From: Vicinamibacterales bacterium
GTDB lineage: Bacteria > Acidobacteriota > Vicinamibacteria > Vicinamibacterales > UBA8438
DNA: 64,000 bases
Direction: 5' to 3'
Assembly: GCA_958296065.1 (NCBI GenBank)
Contig: CATQHX010000078.1
Span: 1-64,000 of the forward strand
Position numbers and translations under genes: made by a program. Positions 8,469 to 19,168 of this stretch are shown piece after piece. Positions within the stretch are counted from its first letter, which is position 1. Each line of letters begins with the position of its first letter. The notes beneath the pieces are model-generated. The model did no database searches. It was not told the origin of the DNA and worked only from the letters and a program-made list of their open reading frames with translations.

Positions 8469-9941
8469 CTACTGGAGCGCGGCGGTCGAAGAAACCGCCG
8501 AGCCGAACATGTCGGCGGCGACCTGCGCGTGGTCGAACAGGACCTGCGGGTAGACACCGAACAGGAGCGAACCGACGACCGCGATGACCAGCGCCGTCGC
8601 CATGGCCGGGCTGACCGCTATCTCCGATCCGGCGATCTCGTCCTTCAGCCACATGAAGACGACGACCCGGTAGTAGTAGTACAGCGAGATGACGCTGTTG
8701 ACGACGAAGATCACGGCCAGCCAGACGAGGCCGGACTCGATGGCCGCGCTGAACAGCCACAACTTGCCCATGAAGCCGGCCGTCGGGGGAATGCCGCCCA
8801 GCGACAGCATGAAGATGAGCATCGCGACGGCAGCCAGCGGCTTGCGCAGATACAGCCCGCTCAGGTCCTTCAACTCGTCTCCGATGACGTCCTTGCGGCG
8901 CAGCATGGCGACCACGGCGAACGCGCCGAGTTGCATGAAGATGTAGACCCAGAGGTAGACCATCGCCGCCGCAACGCCCCGTTCGGTCGCCGCCACGACG
9001 CCGATCAGGATGTAGCCGGCGTGCGCGATGGACGAGTACGCCAGCATCCGCTTGATGTTGCTCTGCGTCAGGGCCGCGATGTTGCCCACCGTCATCGTGA
9101 CCGCGGCCAGCGCCCAGAACAACACCTGCCAATCGGCAACGAGACCCGGCAGCCCCTCGATGAAGATCCTGAGGATCATGGCGAAGGACGCGGCCTTCGA
9201 GCCCACGGACAGGTAGGCCGTCACCGGCGTGGGCGCCCCCTCGTAGACGTCCGGCGCCCACATGTGGAACGGCACGGCCGCAATCTTGAATCCCATCCCG
9301 GCGACGAGCAATATCAGCGCCAGCGCCAGCGTCAGCGACCGCTCGCCGCCCGCCAGGGCCTCGGCGATGCCGGCCAGCGTGGTCGTGCCGGTCTCGCCGT
9401 AGAGCAGCGACATGCCGTAGAGCAGAATCCCGAGCGAGAACGCGCCGAGCAGGAAGTACTTGACCGACGCCTCGTTCGAACGCTGGTTGGGCTTCAGGTA
9501 CCCCGCCAGGATGTAGAACGAGACGGCCATCGTCTCGAGGCCGATGAACAGCGTGATCAGGTCGACGCCGCTGGCCATGAACAGCATGCCGAGCGTCGCG
9601 CAGAGGATCAGGAAGTAGTACTCGCCGGGACGGACGGCCTCGACCCGGAGGTAGGACGGCGACATCAGCACCGTCAGCAGCGCCGATACGATGACGACCG
9701 TCTTGAAGAACGTCGCAAAGCCGTCGATCGCCAGCAACCCGGCCGATATGGTCGTGTCCACGCCGGTGAAGCCGATGACCGCCGCACCGGTCAGGGTCAG
9801 CGTGAAGAGCGTCATTCCCAGCGCCGCCCACTCCCGCCGCGGCAGCAGGATATCGACCACCAGGACGAGCAACGCGCCGCCCGTCAGCAGGATCTCGGGC
9901 AGCAGGTAGTAGAAGTCGTCAACTGTGAACCCGGCAGGCAT
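8469..9941 (-). CDS. nuoN: NADH-quinone oxidoreductase subunit N
   Basis: Antiporter-like membrane subunit of complex I, one of three that pump protons. It has 490 residues and about 14 helices. The conserved Glu sits in FIGLETMAVSFYILAGYLK, and the conserved Lys in FKIAAVPFHMWAPDVYEG, followed by SVGSKAASFA. It is the last gene of the nuo operon, 33 bases after nuoM, and converges on atpF. Confidence 0.95.
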   Translation of the reverse strand: MPAGFTVDDFYYLLPEILLTGGALLVLVVDILLPRREWAALGMTLFTLTLTGAAVIGFTGVDTTISAGLLAIDGFATFFKTVVIVSALLTVLMSPSYLRVEAVRPGEYYFLILCATLGMLFMASGVDLITLFIGLETMAVSFYILAGYLKPNQRSNEASVKYFLLGAFSLGILLYGMSLLYGETGTTTLAGIAEALAGGERSLTLALALILLVAGMGFKIAAVPFHMWAPDVYEGAPTPVTAYLSVGSKAASFAMILRIFIEGLPGLVADWQVLFWALAAVTMTVGNIAALTQSNIKRMLAYSSIAHAGYILIGVVAATERGVAAAMVYLWVYIFMQLGAFAVVAMLRRKDVIGDELKDLSGLYLRKPLAAVAMLIFMLSLGGIPPTAGFMGKLWLFSAAIESGLVWLAVIFVVNSVISLYYYYRVVVFMWLKDEIAGSEIAVSPAMATALVIAVVGSLLFGVYPQVLFDHAQVAADMFGSAVSSTAALQ

Positions 9942-9974
9942 GCTTGTTCCTGATGCTCCTGGCGAGACCCGGCC

Positions 9975-11567
9975 CTAACGCCCGCCGCCGCGTACCGGAG
10001 CCTCTATCACGGCCGCGGCCCTCGTGCCGGCGCCCTCCCCGGGCTCGGTGTCCAGCACGGCCGCGAAGCGCGGCGTGTAGTCGCTGTTGACGCGCATCAT
10101 GACCTTGTCCACGGAGGTCTCCAGCCGATCCAGGAACGGCTTCGGATAGAGCCCGATCCAGACCGCCAGCAGCAGCAACGGTACGAACGTGACGAACTCC
10201 CGCATGGTGAGATCGGGCAGGTTCTCGTTCTTCGGGTTCGTCACCGTGCCGAACATCGTGCGCTGGTACAGCCAGAGCATGTAGGCGGCACCGAGCACGA
10301 TGCCGGACGCCGCGAAGAACGCCCACGTCTTCTGCACGACGAACACGCCCTGCAGGATCAGGATCTCGCCGATGAACCCGTTCAGGGTCGGCAGCCCGAT
10401 CGACGACATCGTCATGATCAGGAAGACGGCGGCGTAGACCGGCATCACCTTCGACAAACCGCCGTACTCGGAGATCAACCGAGTATGCCGCCGTTCGTAC
10501 ACGATGCCGACGATCAGGAAGAGCGCACCGGTCGAGATGCCATGGTTGAGCTGCTGCACGATGCTGCCGGTAATGCCGACCGGCGTCAGGGCGAACATGC
10601 CCAGCATCACCATCCCCATGTGGCTGACGCTGGAATAGGCGACCAGACGCTTCCAGTCCCGCTGCGCCATCGCCACCAGGGCGCCGTAGACGATCCCGAC
10701 GATCGACAGCCCCGCCACGAGGGGCACGAACGCGACGGTCGCCTCCGGCAGGATCGGCAGGCTGAAGCGGATGAAGCCGTAGGTCCCCATCTTCAGCAGC
10801 ACGGCGGCCAGGATGACCGACCCGGCGGTCGGCGCATCCGTGTGGGCGTCCGGCAGCCAGGTGTGGAACGGGAACATCGGCACCTTGACCGCGAAGCCGA
10901 GGAAAAACGCCAGGAAGATCCACCATTGCATGTTGAACGGGATGTCCAACTGGTGGAACTGCGTGACGTCGAACGTGTACACCCCGGTCACCTCGTGGCT
11001 GTAGAAGTAGACCGCCAGGATGCCGAGCAGCATGATGACGCTGCCGACCAGGGTGAACAGGAAGAACTTGATGGCCGAGTACAGCCGGTTGTCGCTGCCC
11101 CAGATGCCGATCAGGAAGTACATCGGCACCAGCATCACTTCCCAGAACAGGAAGAAGAGCAGGAAGTCGAGCGACACGAACGCGCCAATCATCCCGGTCT
11201 GCAGCAGCAGCAGGAAGATGTAGTACTCCTTGACCCGCATCTGGATCGCGGTCCAGGACGACAGCACCGCGATGACGCCCATCAGCGTCGTCAGCAGGAT
11301 CAGCAGCACGCTGAAGCCGTCCACCCCGAGGAAATACTCCGCGCCGATGGAGGGAATCCACGGCAGGCGCTCCACGAACTGGAAGTCCGGGTTCGCCGAG
11401 TCGTACCGGAACCAGAGCGGCAACGACACCAGGAAGCCGATGGCGACGGTGACGTTGGCGATCCAGCGGATCGCGTCCTCCTGCCGCTTCGGCACGAACA
11501 GCAGCACGAGCGCCCCGACGAGCGGCGTAAACAGGATCAACGACAGCAGGCTGGAGTCATTACTCAT
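9975..11567 (-). CDS. nuoM: NADH-quinone oxidoreductase subunit M
   Basis: Second antiporter-like subunit of the complex I membrane arm, 530 residues and about 14 helices. The channel Glu lies in LFWEVMLVPMYFLIGIWG, and the Lys/His pattern is in VKVPMFPFHTWLPDAHTDAP. The C-terminus carries a soluble tail of about 40 residues. It lies 13 bases after nuoL. Confidence 0.96.
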   Translation of the reverse strand: MSNDSSLLSLILFTPLVGALVLLFVPKRQEDAIRWIANVTVAIGFLVSLPLWFRYDSANPDFQFVERLPWIPSIGAEYFLGVDGFSVLLILLTTLMGVIAVLSSWTAIQMRVKEYYIFLLLLQTGMIGAFVSLDFLLFFLFWEVMLVPMYFLIGIWGSDNRLYSAIKFFLFTLVGSVIMLLGILAVYFYSHEVTGVYTFDVTQFHQLDIPFNMQWWIFLAFFLGFAVKVPMFPFHTWLPDAHTDAPTAGSVILAAVLLKMGTYGFIRFSLPILPEATVAFVPLVAGLSIVGIVYGALVAMAQRDWKRLVAYSSVSHMGMVMLGMFALTPVGITGSIVQQLNHGISTGALFLIVGIVYERRHTRLISEYGGLSKVMPVYAAVFLIMTMSSIGLPTLNGFIGEILILQGVFVVQKTWAFFAASGIVLGAAYMLWLYQRTMFGTVTNPKNENLPDLTMREFVTFVPLLLLAVWIGLYPKPFLDRLETSVDKVMMRVNSDYTPRFAAVLDTEPGEGAGTRAAAVIEAPVRGGGR

Positions 11568-11580
11568 GACAGTTGTCTGA

Positions 11581-13698
<2,118 letters not shown>

Positions 13699-13708
13699 GA
13701 GAGCAGGC

Positions 13709-14017
13709 TCACCAGCGCATGATCTGGATCTCGTCGATGTTCACCGTCTCCTTGTTGCGGTAGAAGGCGATGATGATGCCCAGCCCGACGGCCGCCTCGG
13801 CCGCCGCCACCGCGATCACGAAGACGACGAACACCTGTCCGGCGAGATCCTGAAGCCGGTCGGACAGCGCAATCAGGTTGATGTTGACCGCGTTGAGAAT
13901 CAGCTCGATCGACATGAAGATGATGATGACGTTGCGGCGCACGAGGACGCCGATCACGCCGATCATGAAGAGCGCGGCCGACAGCAGGCTGTAGTGAAGT
14001 GGGGTGATCTCGAGCAC
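13709..14017 (-). CDS. nuoK: NADH-quinone oxidoreductase subunit K
   Basis: A 102-residue protein with three membrane helices. The conserved Glu of helix 2 is in IFMSIELILNAVNINLIA, and that of helix 3 in AVAAAEAAVGLGIIIAFYR. Length and pattern match the family (MrpC-like). Spacing to nuoJ and nuoL is 10 bases on each side. Confidence 0.96.
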   Translation of the reverse strand: MLEITPLHYSLLSAALFMIGVIGVLVRRNVIIIFMSIELILNAVNINLIALSDRLQDLAGQVFVVFVIAVAAAEAAVGLGIIIAFYRNKETVNIDEIQIMRW

Positions 14018-14027
14018 GCGCTTCCCT

Positions 14028-14576
14028 CTACAAGTGCCGCTTGGCCAGGACGATGGCCCCGACCATCGCGACCAGCAGCAGCATCGAGGCCAACTCGAAC
14101 GGAATCAGGTAGCTCGTGTACAGCACCCAGCCGAGTTGCTCGGTATTGCAACTGACGAGCGGCCCCGCCCCGCACTCGGCGAACGGCGTATCGGCGCCGA
14201 ACCCGCCGCCGGCAGCCCCCGCCTCGTCGCTGCTGACCGAAGCGTAGACGATGGCGATGACCTCGGCGAGCACCGCGCCCGCCAGGAGCGTGCCGGTCCA
14301 CGCGATGCGTCGCGGATCCGCATAGCGCTCCGGGGCCTTCTTCAGGTTCACGAGCATGACGACGAACAAGTACAGAACGACGATGCCGCCCGCGTACACC
14401 AGCACCTGGATGACGGCGACGAACTCCGCGTTGAGCGTGACGTAGAGCACCGCCACCAGCAGGAAGTTCACTACCAGGAAGAGCACGCTGTGCACCGCGC
14501 TGCGAGCGGAGATCACCATGACCCCCAACCCCAGAATCAACACCGCGAGCGTCCAGAACACAATCGCTTCGGCCAT
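14028..14576 (-). CDS. nuoJ: NADH-quinone oxidoreductase subunit J
   Basis: Membrane subunit of 182 residues with five predicted helices; the ILGLGVMVISARSAVHSVLF start and VQVLVYAGGIVVLYLFVVML helix 3 are family signatures. An extra-membrane loop at about residues 110-150 is Gly/Ala-rich and holds two cysteines (FAECGAG and LVSCNTE), longer than in many NuoJ proteins. It lies 17 bases after nuoH, with no nuoI between them. Confidence 0.93.
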   Translation of the reverse strand: MAEAIVFWTLAVLILGLGVMVISARSAVHSVLFLVVNFLLVAVLYVTLNAEFVAVIQVLVYAGGIVVLYLFVVMLVNLKKAPERYADPRRIAWTGTLLAGAVLAEVIAIVYASVSSDEAGAAGGGFGADTPFAECGAGPLVSCNTEQLGWVLYTSYLIPFELASMLLLVAMVGAIVLAKRHL

Positions 14577-14593
14577 CGGTTACGCCTGCACGG

Positions 14594-15592
14594 CTAGAAA
14601 GCCACCTTCAGGATGCCGGTCACCACCAGGTTGCCGATCGCGATCGGAATGAGCACCTTCCAGCCGAGCCCCATCAACTGGTCGTAGCGGTACCGCGGCA
14701 GCGTCGCCCGAATCCAGATGAAGACGTACAGGAACAGGAAGATCTTGCCGATGAACCAGACCCAGGGCGGCAGGAACCCGAGGAACGCCAGCGCCGGCAC
14801 GTTCGGAAACGGCGCCAGCCAGCCCCCGAAGAACATGATGACGACGATCGCCGAGATGACGATCATGTTCGCGTACTCGGCCAGGAAGAACAGCGAGAAG
14901 CGCATCCCGCTGTATTCCGTGTGGAACCCGCCGGTCAGCTCCGTCTCCGCCTCCGGCAGGTCGAACGGGGCCCGGTTGGTCTCCGCCAGCCCCCCGATGA
15001 ACACCAGCATCAGGGCCACCGGCTGCACGAACGCGAACCAGAGGCCGCCCTCCCGCTGCGCCTCCACGATGCCGACCAGGCTGAGGGTGCCGGTGGTCAG
15101 AATGACGCTGACGAGCGTCATGGTGACCGCGATCTCGTAGCTGATGAGCTGCGCCGAAGCGCGCAGGCTCGCCAGCAGCGGATACTTGCTGTTCGAAGCC
15201 CAGCCGCCCAGGATGATCCCGTAGACACCGATCGAGGTCACGGAGATGATGAACAGCAGGCCGACGTTGATGTCGCTCACGTAGTAGAGCGGGTCCGGCC
15301 CGAACGGCACCACCGCGAACACCACGAGGGCCGGCACCAGGCTCATGATCGGCGCCAGCGTGAAGACGTACTTGTCCGCCTTGGCCGGGGTGATGTCCTC
15401 CTTGAGGATCAGCTTGATGGGATCGGCAATCGCCTGCAGGATGCCGTAGGGGCCGACGCGCATCGGACCCAGGCGCGACTGCGCCCATGCGATGACCTTC
15501 CGCTCCATCAGGACCAGGAAGGTCACCGCCACCAGCACCGCATTCAGCAGGACCGCGATCTTCAGCAGCGGGACGACAACGGTTTCCAGCAT
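14594..15592 (-). CDS. nuoH: NADH-quinone oxidoreductase subunit H
   Basis: Membrane subunit that forms the quinone chamber with NuoD and NuoB. It has 332 residues and about eight helices. Signatures are MERKVIAWAQSRLGPMRVGP near residue 30 and the acidic loop ETNRAPFDLPEAETELTGGF, which carries the Glu residues linking quinone reduction to proton pumping. It starts 3 bases after the nuoD stop. In many operons nuoG precedes it and nuoI follows it; both are absent here. Confidence 0.96.
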   Translation of the reverse strand: MLETVVVPLLKIAVLLNAVLVAVTFLVLMERKVIAWAQSRLGPMRVGPYGILQAIADPIKLILKEDITPAKADKYVFTLAPIMSLVPALVVFAVVPFGPDPLYYVSDINVGLLFIISVTSIGVYGIILGGWASNSKYPLLASLRASAQLISYEIAVTMTLVSVILTTGTLSLVGIVEAQREGGLWFAFVQPVALMLVFIGGLAETNRAPFDLPEAETELTGGFHTEYSGMRFSLFFLAEYANMIVISAIVVIMFFGGWLAPFPNVPALAFLGFLPPWVWFIGKIFLFLYVFIWIRATLPRYRYDQLMGLGWKVLIPIAIGNLVVTGILKVAF

Positions 15593-15595
15593 GGC

Positions 15596-16729
15596 CTACC
15601 GATCCACCTCGCCCAGCACGATGTCGATCGTGCCGATCAGCGCGACCACGTCGGCCACCAGGTGGCCCGTCACGAGCCGTTTGAGGCCCTGCAGGTTGCA
15701 GAACGACGGCGGCCGGACGCGGAAGCGGTACGGGTTGGTCGACTTCCCGTCGCTGACGATGAAGTAGCCGAGCTCGCCCTTGGGCGACTCGATGGCGTGA
15801 TACGTCTCGCCGGCCGGCGGCTTGATGAGACGCGGCACCTTGCCCATGATCGGGCCTTCCGGGAGCCCTTCGACCGCCTGCCGAATGATCCGGATCGATT
15901 CGCGGAACTCGTCCATCCGGATGAGGTAGCGGTCGTAGGTGTCGCCGCGGGTTCCCAGCGGGACATTGAACTCCATCTCGTCGTACGCGGCGTACGGCTC
16001 GTCCTTGCGCAAATCGCGCGGAACGCCGGATCCGCGCAGAGGCGGACCGCACAGCCCGAGCCCGATCGCCTCTTCCGCGCCGATGACACCCACGTCCCGC
16101 GTGCGCTTGAGCCAGATCCGGTTGTTGGTCAGGAGCATCTCGTAGTCGTTCAGCTTGCCTTCCATCAACTCGCAGAACGACAGGACCTTCTTGTCCCAGC
16201 CGGGAGGAATGTCGAGCGGCAGGCCCCCGATGCGCATCGCGTTGTAGGTCAGCCGCGCGCCGCAGAACTCCTCGAACAGGTCGAGCACGAACTCGCGCTC
16301 CCTGAATGCGTAGAGCAGCACCGTCATCGCGCCGATGTCCATCGCGTGGGTGCCGAGCCACAGGCAGTGGCTGGCGATCCGCTGCAACTCGGCGAGCACC
16401 GTCCGGAGATAGCGCGCCCGGCGCGGCACCTCGATCTGCATCAGCTTCTCGACGGTCTGACAGTAGCCGAGGTTGTTCGTCGCGGCGGCGACGTAATCCA
16501 TCCGGTCGGTCAGCAGGATGATCTGGGTCCAGTCGCGGTTCTCCGAGAGCTTCTCGATGCCGCGGTGGATGTAGCCGATCACGCAGTCGGCGTCGATCAC
16601 CCGCTCGCCGTCGAGCTTGAGGACGACCCGCAACACCCCGTGCGTGCTGGGGTGCTGCGGCCCCATGTTGATGACCAGCTCGTCCGTATCGAACTGCGTC
16701 GTGCTGGTGCGCGGGGCTTCGAGGGTCAT
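15596..16729 (-). CDS. nuoD: NADH-quinone oxidoreductase subunit D (49-kDa)
   Basis: Peripheral-arm subunit that binds quinone next to cluster N2. It has 377 residues, near the short end of the family. NMGPQHPSTHGVLRVVLKLD carries the quinone-contacting His, followed by GYIHRGIEKL. The C-terminus ends with the conserved pattern LIGTIDIVLGEVDR. It is separate from nuoC, not fused. Its normal partner NuoB, which holds N2, is not in this window. Confidence 0.96.
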   Translation of the reverse strand: MTLEAPRTSTTQFDTDELVINMGPQHPSTHGVLRVVLKLDGERVIDADCVIGYIHRGIEKLSENRDWTQIILLTDRMDYVAAATNNLGYCQTVEKLMQIEVPRRARYLRTVLAELQRIASHCLWLGTHAMDIGAMTVLLYAFREREFVLDLFEEFCGARLTYNAMRIGGLPLDIPPGWDKKVLSFCELMEGKLNDYEMLLTNNRIWLKRTRDVGVIGAEEAIGLGLCGPPLRGSGVPRDLRKDEPYAAYDEMEFNVPLGTRGDTYDRYLIRMDEFRESIRIIRQAVEGLPEGPIMGKVPRLIKPPAGETYHAIESPKGELGYFIVSDGKSTNPYRFRVRPPSFCNLQGLKRLVTGHLVADVVALIGTIDIVLGEVDR

Positions 16730-16747
16730 CGGCTCAGATCCTGCCGT

Positions 16748-17518
16748 CTACTCGATTTCGATTTCGGCGTCGGCATCCGCCACGGCGCCTGCTTCGTCCG
16801 CGATATTGCGAACGCGGAGCCAGTCCTGGGGACTCTCCATCAAGAGCTCGCCCGGGCCCTCCAGCGGATAGTCCTTGCGCTGGGGATAGCCCTGCCACTG
16901 CTCCGGCATCAGGATCCGTCTCAGGTCCGGGTGATTCACGATGTTGATGCCGAACTGGTCGTAGACCTCGCGCTCGAGCCAGTCCGCGGCCGGCCAGAGC
17001 GCCGTCACCGACTCGACCGGGTCCTTCTCGTCTACCCGCACCTTGACGCGCAGGCGGTGACGCAGACGGGTGGAGTACAGGCAGTAGACCACGTCGAACC
17101 GCTTCTCGCGCGGCGGCCAGTCGGCGGCGGTCACGTCCGAGCAGTAGTCGAACAAGGTGGCCGCGTCCGCCTTCAGGAACCGCATGACGTCGAGCAGCCG
17201 CTCCGCGGAGACGATGATCGTCCAGTCTCCGACCCAGAAGGAGACCTGCTGAACCGCGCCCGAGACCCCGTCCTGAACGGCGGTCACCGTGGCGGGAAGC
17301 TCCGCGCCTTCGGGAGGAGCCTGATCCTCCGGCGCCTTGGGCGGTTCGGGAGGAGCCTTCGGCTTGGGCTTGGGTCGCGGTTTGGCCGCCGCCGCGGGCT
17401 TGGCGGCCGCGGCGGCCGGCTTCTTCGGATCGGCCGCGGGCCTGGCGGAGGCGTCCGGCGGCGTGTCGGCGCCACCCTGCCCCGACTCCTGCGACTGCGA
17501 CTTGGTTTCGTCCGCCAT
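16748..17518 (-). CDS. nuoC: NADH-quinone oxidoreductase subunit C with Pro/Ala/Lys-rich N-terminal extension
   Basis: 30-kDa peripheral subunit, 256 residues from ATG 17518. Residues about 85-230 are the standard domain, with WLEREVYDQFGINIVNHPDL and RRILMPEQWQGYPQRKDYPL. The first 80 residues are unusual: a low-complexity Ala/Pro/Lys tract with AAAAAKPAAAAKPRPKPKPK, probably disordered. An acidic tail of about 15 residues ends the protein. It begins 32 bases after the nuoA stop, exactly where nuoB would be expected. Confidence 0.93.
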   Translation of the reverse strand: MADETKSQSQESGQGGADTPPDASARPAADPKKPAAAAAKPAAAAKPRPKPKPKAPPEPPKAPEDQAPPEGAELPATVTAVQDGVSGAVQQVSFWVGDWTIIVSAERLLDVMRFLKADAATLFDYCSDVTAADWPPREKRFDVVYCLYSTRLRHRLRVKVRVDEKDPVESVTALWPAADWLEREVYDQFGINIVNHPDLRRILMPEQWQGYPQRKDYPLEGPGELLMESPQDWLRVRNIADEAGAVADADAEIEIE

Positions 17519-17550
17519 TACCCGGCTTCCAGCCTGCCGTCCTCTACTTG

Positions 17551-17907
17551 TCAGGCCCAGTCCAGCGCACCCTTGCGCCACGCGTAGACGTAGCCGACCA
17601 CCAGGATGAACAGGAACACCAGCATCTCGATCAGCCCGAACAGCGCCAGCTCGTCCATGACCACGGCCCACGGGAACATGAAGACCGTCTCGACGTCGAA
17701 GATCACGAAGAGCATCGCGACCAGATAGTAGCGCACGCTGTACCGGTCGCGTGCGTCGGTCTCCGGCTCGATTCCGCACTCGTACGGCTCGAACTTGACC
17801 CGGTTGTAGCGCTTGGTATGGAGGACCTGGGACACCATCAGCGTGAAGATGGCGAAGCCGAGAGCCACCAGGATGAACAGAAAGACCGGAATATAGGCTT
17901 CTAGCAT
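17551..17907 (-). CDS. nuoA: NADH-quinone oxidoreductase subunit A
   Basis: First gene of the nuo operon, 118 residues and three helices. The conserved loop KFEPYECGIEPETDARDRYS carries the Cys of the quinone-access region, and YLVAMLFVIFDVETVFMFPW is the family helix 2. Transcription probably starts from a strong promoter about 130 bases upstream. Confidence 0.96.
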   Translation of the reverse strand: MLEAYIPVFLFILVALGFAIFTLMVSQVLHTKRYNRVKFEPYECGIEPETDARDRYSVRYYLVAMLFVIFDVETVFMFPWAVVMDELALFGLIEMLVFLFILVVGYVYAWRKGALDWA

Positions 17908-18039
17908 CGTCGTCGCCGCCCCTTCTCGCGCCCCCGGCTCCGGCTCGCGGCTCTCCCCCGGCTCGTCACGCGAACACGAGGCACCACGGCGGAACCATGC
18001 GGACCGGAAAGGTGCGACGTGCGGGCCAAAACCGCGCGG

Positions 18040-18068
18040 ATTATTGCACGTGGCCGGGGGCCTGTCAA
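18040..18068 (-). promoter_or_regulatory. Promoter of the nuo operon
   Basis: Read on the minus strand, TTGACA (18068-18063) and AATAAT (18045-18040) are separated by 17 bases. This is one of the best sigma-70 matches in the window. It gives a leader of about 125 bases before nuoA. Confidence 0.65.
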
Positions 18069-18147
18069 GACTGCCCCGGCGCGCCCCGGCCCAACCACCG
18101 GAGCGTTCAACCCCCGCGTTTACAGGGTTTTTCGCGCCATGATCGCC

Positions 18148-18177
18148 TTGACGGACCCGCGAAACCGGACCTATACT
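18148..18177 (+). promoter_or_regulatory. Promoter of the first VWA gene
   Basis: TTGACG at 18148-18153 and TATACT at 18172-18177, with an 18-base spacer. The predicted start near 18184 is only about 5 bases before ATG 18189, so the message would be nearly leaderless. It is divergent from the nuo promoter. Confidence 0.55.
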
Positions 18178-18188
18178 GCCGGGACGGG

Positions 18189-19130
18189 ATGCTGCTCTCG
18201 AGACACGCCTCCAGGATGCTCGCTTTCGCTCTCGCGGCTTTGCTCGCCGGCGGCACGGCGGCCGATGCCCAGACGGTGGAACGCAGCATGGTGGTCTCCG
18301 TCCTCGACGACGACGGAATGCCCGTCACCGACCTGCGGGCAATCGATTTCGTCATCCGCGAGGACGATGCCGCCAGGGAGGTCCTGCACGTCGAGCCGGC
18401 CGGGGGGGGGCGGCAGATCGCCATCCTGGTCGACACCAGCGAGGCCGCGCTGCGGATGGTCTCCGACTTCCGCCGCGGGCTCTCGACGTTCGTCGACGAG
18501 ATGCGTGAAGGCAACCGCATCTCGCTGATCTCCTTCGGCGGCCCGCCACGCATTCTGGTCGAAACGACCGACGACGCGGAGCGCCTGCGCGGCGGGATCG
18601 ACCGGGTCTTCCCGCAGACCGGTCAGGCGGCCTACATGCTGGACGCCATCCACGAGGTCTCGCAGGGGTTCGCCCGGCGCCGGGCCGAACGACCGGTCAT
18701 CGTGGTGCTGACGGCCGAAGGACTCGACTACAGCAACCGCCAGAGCCGCGACGTCATCGAACGCATCGGCGAGAGCGGAGCCGCGTTGTACACGATGTCC
18801 GTGGAGGCACGCCGGGGCGCATTCGCGGACCGGTCGGCGTTCGGCGGGCAGCCCGGCGGCATCGACCTCGGGCGGCAGCGTTTCGAGCGGGATCGCGTCC
18901 TCGCGCGCGGCACCGCCGAAACCGGCGGGCGCCATCGCGACCTGCTGGCGAGCTCGGCCGTCGAGCGCGCCCTGCAGGAGCTGGTCGCCGAGCTCCGCAA
19001 CCAGTACCTCGTCGTCTATGCGCGGCCGGACCTGCTCATCCCGCCGGAGGAAGTCAGGGTGAGCGTCGACCGGCCCGGACTCACGGCGCGTGGAACCCTC
19101 CTTTCGAGCAACGAAACTCGTAACCGCTAG
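18189..19130 (+). CDS. Secreted VWA-domain protein with degenerate MIDAS
   Basis: A 313-residue protein with a signal peptide (about residues 1-27, cleavage near ADAQ) and one von Willebrand A domain of the type expanded in Acidobacteria. After VVSVLDDDGMPVTDLRAIDF, the MIDAS motif begins ILVDTSEA: Asp82 and Ser84 are kept, but the third position, usually Ser, is Ala86. The C-terminus has the usual LQELVAELRNQYLVVYARPD strand pattern of these proteins. A run of nine G lies at 18402-18410, inside codons for the AGGG stretch. ATG 18189 is preferred over ATG 18216 because it supplies the Arg residues of a signal peptide. Likely a periplasmic or outer-surface binding protein; ligand unknown. Confidence 0.75.
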   Translation: MLLSRHASRMLAFALAALLAGGTAADAQTVERSMVVSVLDDDGMPVTDLRAIDFVIREDDAAREVLHVEPAGGGRQIAILVDTSEAALRMVSDFRRGLSTFVDEMREGNRISLISFGGPPRILVETTDDAERLRGGIDRVFPQTGQAAYMLDAIHEVSQGFARRRAERPVIVVLTAEGLDYSNRQSRDVIERIGESGAALYTMSVEARRGAFADRSAFGGQPGGIDLGRQRFERDRVLARGTAETGGRHRDLLASSAVERALQELVAELRNQYLVVYARPDLLIPPEEVRVSVDRPGLTARGTLLSSNETRNR

Positions 19131-19168
19131 CCCCAGGAGCCTCTCCAGGGGGCGGCACGGAAGCCGAC

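Noticed and set aside
9919..11361. Long alternative-frame reading frame within nuoM (and similar ones antisense to nuoL, nuoH and hemL)
   Set aside because: High GC makes long open frames on the wrong strand or frame. These have Arg/Gly/His/Asp-rich composition with no domain, and the true genes in these places are unambiguous.
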